DNA from: Promethearchaeota archaeon
GTDB lineage: Archaea; Asgardarchaeota; Lokiarchaeia; Sigyniarchaeales; SOKP01
Length of the DNA stretch: 5,163 nt
Reading direction: 5' to 3'
Assembly (NCBI GenBank): GCA_030612905.1
Contig: JAUWNA010000174.1
Coordinates: 1 to 5,163 of the forward strand
Positions within the stretch are counted from its first letter, which is position 1. The number at the start of each line of letters is the position of its first letter. The notes under the pieces were generated by a model that had not been told where the DNA came from, searched no databases, and saw only the letters and a list, made by a program, of their open reading frames with translations. The translations under genes were made by a program, and so were the position numbers. Positions 1 through 5,128 of the stretch are shown one piece after another.

Positions 1-296
1 GAAATGTAACTTTTAGCAATATTCTCTAAAGATAAGCCTTTCCATATCTCTTGGAACTCTTTATTTTCAGATCCCAACAATCGCGCCCAGTTTACCTGCT
101 GGGAAGCTATGTGAGTGTGTGTATCCACTGCCGATGGAACAACCGTTTTTCCTTTAGCGTCGATTTCTTTAAGATCGTTTTTGTTAGTAAACTTTTCCAC
201 TATTTTTCCGTTTTCAATTAAAATATCTTTTATTTCTCCTTCAATATTGTTAATGGGGTCAAAAACAAAACCATTTTTTACAAGTAGTTTAGCCAT
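1..296 (-). CDS. fwdA: Formylmethanofuran dehydrogenase subunit A (FwdA/FmdA), N-terminal 98 codons, runs off left edge
   Basis: FwdA is the amidohydrolase-fold subunit that joins formate, made by FwdB, to the amine of the C1 carrier methanofuran, using a two-metal site. The reading frame is open from ATG at 296 to position 1. It starts MAKLLVKNGFVFDP, has the small beta domain typical of amidohydrolases (residues 1-55), then VDTHTHIAS with the metal-binding HxH at His60 and His62, followed by QQVNWARLL, which matches the FwdA-specific region (HIAGPKVN.GR in the family). Typical family length is about 550-580 residues, so most of the protein, including the carboxylated lysine and later ligands, lies outside the window. 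The start is supported by AGAGGT (312-307) 10 nt upstream and by position: fwdD stops at 298 and only one base separates the genes. After VNWARLL the sequence departs from canonical FwdA, so this may be a divergent form. A general dihydropyrimidinase-like amidohydrolase is less likely given the neighbours. Confidence 0.85.
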   Translation of the reverse strand, partial: MAKLLVKNGFVFDPINNIEGEIKDILIENGKIVEKFTNKNDLKEIDAKGKTVVPSAVDTHTHIASQQVNWARLLGSENKEFQEIWKGLSLENIAKSYI

Positions 297-297
297 C

Positions 298-675
298 TTA
301 TTCGATACCTCTGATTTTTTGAATAACGTCTTCAAATTTCAGTATTGGCTCGCGCGTTGCTTCCACGCTTACTACTATGTTTTTATAAACGAGTTCATCT
401 TCTAATATTTGTGTTAATTGGTTTGACCATATTGACACGGGCATCGTTATGGTACCTTCAGGTATGTTATCGTCTTTTTCAAATTTTACTACAATATTCC
501 TTTGTTTAGATGATATTTTTAAATGTAAGCTTGGAACTAAATTGAGTTTGTCAAAATCTTTTGGACTAATAAATGATATCGCTAAGTTTTCTTCTAAAGA
601 TTGATCGTTTCCAAAACTATATTCTTTTACTTGATCGTTGTCGATTTTTCTTATAGTGTTTAATAGAAAATCCAT
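298..675 (-). CDS. fwdD: Formylmethanofuran dehydrogenase subunit D (FwdD), divergent, 125 aa
   Basis: FwdD corresponds to the C-terminal molybdopterin-dinucleotide-binding domain of formate dehydrogenases, carried as a separate subunit that helps FwdB hold the Mo/W cofactor. The fit rests on length (family about 125-135 aa), position between fwdB and fwdA, and order of elements: an N-terminal LNTIR resembling LxTGR, a middle region SPKDFDKLNLV like the family's 'P-E-D-x-x-K-L-G' turn, then EGTITMPVSIWSNQLT where the family has EGxxFxPxGPWAN, and a C-terminal VSVEATREPILKFEDVIQKI like 'V.VEPTDEP...'. The cofactor-binding motifs TGR, GPWAN and TGMP are altered or missing, so it is a diverged member. 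The start is placed at ATG 675 rather than ATG 693: GGAGGTG (691-685) lies 9 nt upstream of 675, and this start sits one base after the fwdB stop. The longer frame would put its own ATG inside that ribosome binding site. Confidence 0.78.
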   Translation of the reverse strand: MDFLLNTIRKIDNDQVKEYSFGNDQSLEENLAISFISPKDFDKLNLVPSLHLKISSKQRNIVVKFEKDDNIPEGTITMPVSIWSNQLTQILEDELVYKNIVVSVEATREPILKFEDVIQKIRGIE

Positions 676-676
676 A

Positions 677-1981
677 TTATTTGGCACCTCCATTAAATTT
701 TTTAATCAATTGGTTCAGTAGTTCTTCGTCCGAAGGAATATTATTAGGAGGATTTAAAATTTTTTTTAATTCAACTGGTACTTGATCTATACGATAAACT
801 AGTCCACTACTTTCAATTCCCGTTATTGATGTTGGTAATATTACATCTGCTATTCGTGAAGTTGCTGAACTATGGTTATCTATGAGAATAAGTGGCTTTC
901 TTGCTAATTTGGAGCTTAAGGAATGTGGTAAATGTGAGATAGGATCGGTTCCGACGATAATAGAACAATCGAAATTTTCCTTATTAATTTTTGAAACGAT
1001 TGTGTCTTCTGACTTAACCAATTTTTTATTTTCAAATTGTAATTTACCGCTTACTCCATACGAAGAAAGCGCTACATGATCGAATCCAGCCATATTAAAA
1101 TGTCCTCCCAGTAAAAGCAGCGATATTCGACCTTTCACCTGCCTATCGTTTATCAATTGTAGCAAATCTAACAATTCCTCTATAAGATCATAATCCGCGT
1201 GAGGTTGTAATACACCCTGTCCAAGAATGATTACACCGTTTTCTGCGCCAGTTAGGTGGAGCAGTAAACGCTTAAGATCGCTTTTATCTATTCCGGCAAC
1301 ACCTCCAGACGGGATGCTATCGGCACTACAACATTCTTCTTTTAACATCTGAATTAATTCAATATCTTTGTCTGGTTCAATAATTAGCGCTAGATCTCGC
1401 ACGCCCATTACCCTAAAAGAGGCAGTTTTTACAGGGTCTATGATTACTAGAGTCTTTATTTCTCTGCCAGTCATGCGAAATTTACCTCTGGAAAAAAGAA
1501 CCTTATTTAAAAGGCGAGGAATCGTTTCTGCTGGATTTGCACCCCACAAAATAATCAAATCTCCTTTGTTAATAATTTCCGTAATCGTTGTCAAATTTAT
1601 TCCTTGCGATTTTGCTTTATTTAAAATCTTTCCTTGGCAAATTGAAGCGTTTGAATCGATAAATCCGTTTATTTCTCTTGCTAAATCCATTCCAGCCCTT
1701 TGAGCCTCACAAGTTACGTTTGAAAACCCATAAAGTAAAGGGGCGGAAGAATTTTTGATGATCTCGACAGTTTTTGCTAGCGCTTCTTCCCATGACACAT
1801 TAATCAATTCGTTGTTTTTTCGAATCAACGGACTTGTAATTCTATTCTGAGCACTAACTTGATCAAATCTTTCTTTTCCTTTTAAACAAGCGCCAATGAT
1901 CTTATCAATAAATAGACCATCGCTCTTAACTATTATGTCGTCACATAATAACGAACAACCAGAACAAGGGTATCTTTTCAT
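677..1981 (-). CDS. fwdB: Formylmethanofuran dehydrogenase subunit B (FwdB/FmdB), Mo/W-pterin catalytic subunit, 434 aa
   Basis: FwdB is the Mo or W bis-pterin subunit that reduces CO2 to formate (or the reverse) inside the Fwd complex, in the cytoplasm. An N-terminal [4Fe-4S] site is clear: Cys6, Cys9, Cys13 and Cys32 in CSGCSLLC and GACLKG. The molybdopterin oxidoreductase fold follows (about residues 45-400). It includes SNASICQGK, with Cys115 as the expected metal ligand, WGANPAETIPR (146-156), and a C-terminal part with IIVGTDPISHLP and LILIDNHSSATSRIADVILPTS, typical of the family. Length is close to the usual 430. Oddities: the residue after the ligand cysteine is Gln116 where the family has His (CHG), and LGGHFNMAG (292-299) replaces RGHYNV, losing a conserved Arg at about 293. 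GAGGA (1993-1989) sits 7 nt before ATG 1981. The gene lies 37 nt after the Fe-S gene and one base before fwdD, so it is in the same operon. No in-frame TGA is present, so this is a cysteine, not selenocysteine, enzyme. Confidence 0.88.
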   Translation of the reverse strand: MKRYPCSGCSLLCDDIIVKSDGLFIDKIIGACLKGKERFDQVSAQNRITSPLIRKNNELINVSWEEALAKTVEIIKNSSAPLLYGFSNVTCEAQRAGMDLAREINGFIDSNASICQGKILNKAKSQGINLTTITEIINKGDLIILWGANPAETIPRLLNKVLFSRGKFRMTGREIKTLVIIDPVKTASFRVMGVRDLALIIEPDKDIELIQMLKEECCSADSIPSGGVAGIDKSDLKRLLLHLTGAENGVIILGQGVLQPHADYDLIEELLDLLQLINDRQVKGRISLLLLGGHFNMAGFDHVALSSYGVSGKLQFENKKLVKSEDTIVSKINKENFDCSIIVGTDPISHLPHSLSSKLARKPLILIDNHSSATSRIADVILPTSITGIESSGLVYRIDQVPVELKKILNPPNNIPSDEELLNQLIKKFNGGAK

Positions 1982-2018
1982 AGCTAAATCCTCAATAATT
2001 TTTTATAAATTTAAAACG

Positions 2019-2486
2019 TTATACATATTCAATTTTAATCGCCTCGCGAGGACAGTAAGTTTCACATACATGGCATTCTCTTTCTCGGCCCTCCGAGTCC
2101 AACCTTCGACAATGTTCAAGGTTTAATAATTCACACTTTCCCCCTATCACTTGAAAGAGCTGATGTTTCTCAGGGGGATATTCTGGAGCTTTACCACTTA
2201 AACTAGGGGGACAATATCTCGCGTTTACAGGACATACGGTCACGCAAATTCCACACCCATCGCAAAGGTCTTCGTCTACATTTATTCTCAGTTCTTTTTG
2301 TTGCCCTTCTTCTGAACCAAGCATTTCCTTTAATTTTTCGTATTGCTTTTTATATTTTGGCTTCAAAATGGGAGGACAATCATCCACCTTAACTTTACCC
2401 TGCAGTAAATCCAAACTGAAAGCCATGCAAGTGGGCTTCCCGCATTCTTTACAATTAGTTTTAGGTAACCACTTGTATATTTCCAT
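2019..2486 (-). CDS. Fe-S electron-transfer protein: CdhE/RnfB-type 4Cys domain plus 2[4Fe-4S] ferredoxin, first gene of the fwd operon
   Basis: This is a soluble 155-residue iron-sulfur protein with two parts. Residues 2-40 (IYKWLPKTNCKECGKPTC ... DDCPP) match the single-cluster domain found in the CO dehydrogenase/acetyl-CoA synthase gamma subunit and in RnfB (PF04060 type), with Cys12, Cys15, Cys20 and Cys37. A charged linker (41-68) leads to a ferredoxin part: Cys75, Cys78, Cys81, Cys85-Pro, then an insertion with Cys92, Cys118 and Cys126, then Cys138, Cys141 and Cys145-Pro. The first and last motifs support two [4Fe-4S] clusters; which of Cys118 or Cys126 completes the second cluster cannot be told. 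No signal peptide or membrane segment is seen. Heading the fwd operon, it probably carries electrons to or from FwdB, as FwdF/FwdG-type ferredoxins do, but the domain pairing differs from them. The start is uncertain: ATG 2486 has no nearby ribosome binding site, whereas AAGGTGA (2517-2511) is 6 nt before an in-frame ATA at 2504. Confidence 0.82.
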   Translation of the reverse strand: MEIYKWLPKTNCKECGKPTCMAFSLDLLQGKVKVDDCPPILKPKYKKQYEKLKEMLGSEEGQQKELRINVDEDLCDGCGICVTVCPVNARYCPPSLSGKAPEYPPEKHQLFQVIGGKCELLNLEHCRRLDSEGRERECHVCETYCPREAIKIEYV

Positions 2487-2510
2487 GAAATTTTGAACTG
2501 GTATGTTAAT

Positions 2511-2517
2511 TCACCTT
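2511..2517 (-). promoter_or_regulatory. Ribosome binding site AAGGTGA of the Fe-S gene, spaced for a non-standard ATA start at 2504
   Basis: AAGGTGA reads on the minus strand. It is followed by ATTAAC and then ATA (2504-2502), which is in frame with ATG 2486 and would add six residues (M/I-P-V-Q-N-F). Spacing to ATA is 6 nt, normal for translation initiation, while spacing to ATG 2486 is 24 nt, too long. Either ATA is the true start, or translation at ATG 2486 does not depend on this site. Confidence 0.45.
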
Positions 2518-2553
2518 AGAATAATTAACTATTTAGAGTCTCACGATAAATTA

Positions 2554-2562
2554 ATATTTAAA
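2554..2562 (-). promoter_or_regulatory. Archaeal TATA box for the fwd operon
   Basis: TTTAAATAT on the minus strand matches the archaeal box A consensus TTTAWATA. Transcription starting about 25 nt downstream would begin near 2530-2535. That leaves a short leader of roughly 25-50 nt which contains the AAGGTGA site. It is the best match among several AT-rich stretches in the divergent region, so the assignment is moderate. Confidence 0.5.
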
Positions 2563-2622
2563 CTTATTAATTTCTTTAGATTATTGAATATAAAATAGTG
2601 CACTTTCATACATAATTTAAAG

Positions 2623-2629
2623 TATAAAA
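2623..2629 (+). promoter_or_regulatory. Archaeal TATA box for the MttB-family gene, predicting a leaderless transcript
   Basis: TATAAAA begins 29 nt before the A of the ATG at 2652. In archaea transcription starts about 25 nt after the TATA centre, which here falls at or next to the start codon. The 22 bases between box and ATG contain no G-rich ribosome binding site. Both facts point to a leaderless mRNA. A second TATAAAAT at 2589-2596 is less well placed. Confidence 0.6.
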
Positions 2630-2651
2630 GCCAACAAAAGAGTACTCTATA

Positions 2652-4079
2652 ATGTTTGCTAAAATTCTTGAGGATGAACAGATTGATAAAATTCACCAAA
2701 AATCGCTAGATATTCTTAAAAATGTTGGTGTGATCGTACCTCACGAAGAAGTGTTGGCGCGTTTTGCTACTATTGGAGCAGATGTGGATAGCAAAAGAAG
2801 TTTGGTAAAAATACCTTCAGATTTAGTTATGGAGTTCATTTCAAAAGCGGGAAAGAAGTTCGCTATTTATGGGCGCGATCTTTCCAAAAAGGCAGAATTT
2901 GGTGTTGGAAAGCGCAATTACAATACTTCTGCGGGTCAAACCTTTTGGGTTGATAATATCGGAGATCAAAGAAGACATTCGACTCTTAATGATGTTAAAG
3001 AAGCTGTAAGATTTGCTGATGCCTTAGACCAAATAACGATTCCAGGTGCTATGTCAGATCCTCTTGAAATACCCATAGAATGGAGATGCTTGCAAGTTGC
3101 TTTTGAGATGGTATCTCATACAGATAAACCGATTTATTTTTGGTTTAACGATAGAAACTCAGCAAAACAACTAATCGATTTTCTTGTAACTCTTAGGGGA
3201 GATGAGAAAAGTGCTCAAAAATACCCTTTATTCTACCCATTATTTGAACCTGTTAGTCCTTTAAGCTTTCCTTTTAACGGAATTGACCTACTTTTTGAAA
3301 CCGCTCGACTTAACTTACCGGTACATATTGGACCGATGGCTCAGATGGGAATTTCCGCACCCGCTACTATTGCAGGAACTTTAGCTCAGGAAAACGCGGA
3401 GATTTTAGCGGCTATTTGCATTACTCAGCTTATCCGTGAAGGGATGCCTATTTGTTACGGTGGTATTTGTCACGCATTTGATATGAGAACAGCACAAATA
3501 ATATTTGGAGGTCCAGAACAAGCCATTTTTAGCGTAGCAACGAGTCAGATGGGAAAACACTACGGATTTCCCGTTTATATTAACGCCGGATTAACCGATT
3601 CTAAGAGACCAGATGCTCAAGCTGGTCTTGAATGTGGAATTACGCTCTCATTGGGAGTCGCTTCTGGAGCTGATATTTTTGGCCATATGGGGATTTGTGG
3701 TATGGACCAAGGTGCGTCTCTGGATATTCTTGTTATGCAATCAGAAATCATTTCTTATGTAGAAAGCGCAAGTAGAATGTTAAATTTCGACGATGATGAT
3801 TTTGCCATGAATATTATTGACGATGTTGGACCCAAAGGAACCTTTCTTAACAAACTTCACACTGTTAAAAATTTTAAGAAAGAATTATGGTTCCCAACGC
3901 TCTTAGATAGGAAAAATTACGGTAATTGGCTAAAGAACGGAGCTATTGGGATGGAAAAACGATGCCGAATACGTAAAGAAGAAATTCTTTTAAAACATAA
4001 AACAGAACCTTTAGCTGAGGATATAAAAACTGATCTTGAAAAAGTTATTGAAAATGTAAAAAAAAATCTTACAAAATAA
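2652..4079 (+). CDS. MttB-family (COG5598) non-pyrrolysine corrinoid-dependent methyltransferase, 475 aa
   Basis: Members of the trimethylamine methyltransferase (MttB) superfamily form a TIM barrel and move a methyl group from a methylated amine to the Co(I) of a partner corrinoid protein. Family features visible here are an N-terminal helical region (IHQKSLDILKNVGVIVPHEE, 14-33), EPVSPLSF (199-206), the core HIGPMAQMGISAPATIAGTL (225-244) followed by AQENAEILAAI, TDSKRPDAQAGLE (315-327), and SGADIFGHMG (338-347). Length fits the family (about 470-500). True MttB uses pyrrolysine, read from an in-frame TAG near residue 334; none occurs here, so this belongs with the non-pyrrolysine branch, whose known members act on quaternary amines such as glycine betaine, proline betaine or carnitine. 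The substrate cannot be assigned. No corrinoid protein or corrinoid-to-carrier methyltransferase gene is in the window. It is divergent from the fwd operon and 46 nt upstream of the deacetylase gene. The start ATG fits a leaderless transcript. Confidence 0.88.
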   Translation: MFAKILEDEQIDKIHQKSLDILKNVGVIVPHEEVLARFATIGADVDSKRSLVKIPSDLVMEFISKAGKKFAIYGRDLSKKAEFGVGKRNYNTSAGQTFWVDNIGDQRRHSTLNDVKEAVRFADALDQITIPGAMSDPLEIPIEWRCLQVAFEMVSHTDKPIYFWFNDRNSAKQLIDFLVTLRGDEKSAQKYPLFYPLFEPVSPLSFPFNGIDLLFETARLNLPVHIGPMAQMGISAPATIAGTLAQENAEILAAICITQLIREGMPICYGGICHAFDMRTAQIIFGGPEQAIFSVATSQMGKHYGFPVYINAGLTDSKRPDAQAGLECGITLSLGVASGADIFGHMGICGMDQGASLDILVMQSEIISYVESASRMLNFDDDDFAMNIIDDVGPKGTFLNKLHTVKNFKKELWFPTLLDRKNYGNWLKNGAIGMEKRCRIRKEEILLKHKTEPLAEDIKTDLEKVIENVKKNLTK

Positions 4080-4100
4080 CCTTAAAAGATGATTTTTCAT

Positions 4101-4110
4101 TATATAAATA
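4101..4110 (+). promoter_or_regulatory. TATA-like box between the MttB-family and PIG-L genes
   Basis: TATATAAATA follows the MttB-family stop by 21 nt and would place transcription start near 4127-4132, at the likely beginning of the deacetylase coding region. If it is active, the deacetylase has its own promoter, and its transcript would begin after the AAAGGTGA site at 4115. The region is AT-rich, so a chance match is possible; the two genes could equally be co-transcribed. Confidence 0.35.
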
Positions 4111-4114
4111 AATT

Positions 4115-4122
4115 AAAGGTGA
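4115..4122 (+). promoter_or_regulatory. Ribosome binding site AAAGGTGA of the PIG-L gene
   Basis: AAAGGTGA lies just before the first plausible codon (ATT 4126) of the deacetylase. The same core with its following bases, AAGGTGAATTA, also precedes the Fe-S gene on the other strand. No ATG, GTG or TTG in the deacetylase frame lies at a useful distance after it. The in-frame TGA inside the site (4120-4122) limits how far upstream the protein can begin. Confidence 0.45.
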
Positions 4123-4125
4123 ATT

Positions 4126-4962
4126 ATTTTAGATTCTAAAATTTTAAATGTCGTAGCAATATTCGCCCATCCTGACGATCTTTCTATTTTTTGCGCTGGC
4201 ACTTTAGCGAGATGGGCAGAAGAAGGTCACAATGTGTACGCGTTATGTTGCACGAGCGGTGAAGTGGGAACATTAAGGCTCGATTTAACTAAAGAACAAG
4301 TTGCCGATACTCGCGAAAAGGAGTTACGAGCAGCTAACAAAATAATTGGAGTAAAAGAAACGATAATCCTTGACTATCCCGATGCTGGATTTATAAACGG
4401 TCCGGAACTACGCGAAAAACTCGTTTTTTTCGTGAGGAAATTAAAGGCAGATCGCGTAGTAACCTTCGATCCTTGGGTTTCTTACGAAGTTCACCCCGAT
4501 CACGTAATTGTTGGAAGAATGGCGGCAGAAGCAGCAGCGTTTGCGGCATTTCCTTTGTTATATCCCGAACAAAGAAAAAAAGGCGTAGAACCTTACGCGT
4601 GTTCCGAAGTTTGGTTTATGGGGCTCCTAGGTCACAAACCTAACTATTTTGTTGATATTACCTCGACATTAGAAAAAAAAATAGAAGCCGCTTTAAAGTT
4701 TGAAGCGACACTCGAACTTTTAGCTCAATTATTTGCTCCAAAAATTGACCCGGCGAATGTATCTCCAGATGAACTAAGGAAACTCACTAAATACGCAAAT
4801 AGACTTTATCGTTCGCTGGCAACAGCCATAGGGAAAAAGATTGACTTAAAAGCAGCTGAAGCTTTCTTTGTTCAAAAGACATTGCCGGGACATTTTGATA
4901 ATTTCCAACAATTAACATCGGAAATGTTAGGAAATCCACCCGAAAAGCCTAAAATTTATTAA
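4126..4962 (+). CDS. PIG-L/LmbE-family zinc-dependent N-deacetylase, start codon not standard
   Basis: PIG-L/LmbE enzymes remove acetyl or other acyl groups from N-acyl amino sugars and related amides (GlcNAc-PI, mycothiol and bacillithiol precursors, chitobiose). Numbering from ATT 4126 (278 aa), the family signature is complete: VVAIFAHPDD with Zn ligands His15 and Asp18 and base Asp17, GTLARWAEEGHNV, TSGEVGT (43-49), and HPDH with His123 and His126, the latter expected as third Zn ligand. No signal peptide or membrane segment is seen. The first standard start in frame is GTG 4234, which would cut off HPDD and destroy the active site, so translation must begin upstream. The only room is between TGA 4120-4122 and ATT 4141, where ATT 4126 gives a plausible M/I-L-D-S-K-I-L-N beginning. 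Alternatives are ATT 4123, or a missing base in the assembly that would link GTG 4119 to this frame. The substrate is unknown, and nothing ties it clearly to the MttB-family gene except the 46-nt spacing. Confidence 0.82.
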   Translation: MLDSKILNVVAIFAHPDDLSIFCAGTLARWAEEGHNVYALCCTSGEVGTLRLDLTKEQVADTREKELRAANKIIGVKETIILDYPDAGFINGPELREKLVFFVRKLKADRVVTFDPWVSYEVHPDHVIVGRMAAEAAAFAAFPLLYPEQRKKGVEPYACSEVWFMGLLGHKPNYFVDITSTLEKKIEAALKFEATLELLAQLFAPKIDPANVSPDELRKLTKYANRLYRSLATAIGKKIDLKAAEAFFVQKTLPGHFDNFQQLTSEMLGNPPEKPKIY

Positions 4963-4979
4963 AATTATTAAAATCGAAA

Positions 4980-4995
4980 TTTTTCTTTTTTCTTT
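4980..4995 (+). terminator. Oligo-T transcription terminator after the PIG-L gene
   Basis: A run of 16 bases that is T except for two C (TTTTTCTTTTTTCTTT) begins 18 nt after the deacetylase stop. Archaeal RNA polymerase stops at such non-template T tracts without needing a hairpin, and no strong hairpin precedes it. This probably ends the MttB/PIG-L transcript or transcripts. Confidence 0.6.
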
Positions 4996-5042
4996 AAATT
5001 TAATGCTATTTTATCTCATCAAATTTTATTCGGAGAGGAATC

Positions 5043-5054
5043 TTTATATAAAAG
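5043..5054. promoter_or_regulatory. TATA-like element TTTATATAAAAG in the right-hand intergenic region
   Basis: The core TTTATATAAA equals its own reverse complement, so direction is not fixed by the box. Upstream on the plus strand is purine-rich CGGAGAGGAA (5031-5040), compatible with a factor B recognition element. If it works rightwards, transcription would begin near 5070-5075, giving a long leader for any gene at the right edge or a short RNA. The evidence is composition only. Confidence 0.35.
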
Positions 5055-5093
5055 TTTGGCAGAGAATAATCTAATCTAAAATTTAATTAAAAA

Positions 5094-5123
5094 AAAGTAT
5101 AATTAATTTTGGAATTAAACTTT
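5094..5123. repeat. Imperfect 30-bp palindrome, possible operator
   Basis: Arms AAAGTATAATT (5094-5104) and AATTAAACTTT (5113-5123) pair at 10 of 11 positions around an 8-base centre. The right arm runs into a TTTAAATA box (5121-5128). A dimeric repressor bound here could block that promoter. In sequence this AT-rich, chance palindromes are common, so the call is tentative. Confidence 0.35.
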
Positions 5124-5128
5124 AAATA
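5121..5128 (+). promoter_or_regulatory. TATA box TTTAAATA near the right edge, possible promoter of a gene starting at 5147 or 5151
   Basis: TTTAAATA is a consensus archaeal box A. ATG codons at 5147 (M-N-E-T-S) and 5151 (M-K-Q-V) lie 26 and 30 nt after its first base, the same geometry as the MttB-family gene, so a leaderless gene may start here. Only about five codons are visible, so no protein can be named. The ATG at 5143 stops after three codons. Confidence 0.35.

Noticed and set aside
115..405. Plus-strand open frame opposite fwdA/fwdD
   Set aside because: It is antisense to two genes with clear family motifs, has no ribosome binding site, and its product is low-complexity hydrophobic sequence.
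676..693. Longer fwdD start at ATG 693 (MEVPNN...)
   Set aside because: Its ATG overlaps the GGAGGTG site that is well spaced for ATG 675, and it would overlap the fwdB end by 17 nt. The six added residues are simply fwdB tail sequence in another frame.
882..1703. Plus-strand open frames opposite fwdB (882-1079, 1368-1703)
   Set aside because: They are antisense to the conserved FwdB coding region and show no recognisable protein features.
1896..2126. Plus-strand open frame across the fwdB/Fe-S gene junction
   Set aside because: It overlaps two cysteine-motif regions that are coding on the other strand, and has no independent support.
2652..4079. Pyrrolysine-containing MttB
   Set aside because: The frame contains no internal TAG and already has full family length.
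4089..4139. Sixteen-codon frame (MIFHYINK...) overlapping the PIG-L start
   Set aside because: It has no ribosome binding site or recognisable content. It could only matter as a fragment of the PIG-L start if a base is missing.
4234..4962. GTG 4234 as start of the PIG-L protein
   Set aside because: It removes the HPDD zinc and base motif, which is plainly encoded upstream in the same open frame.
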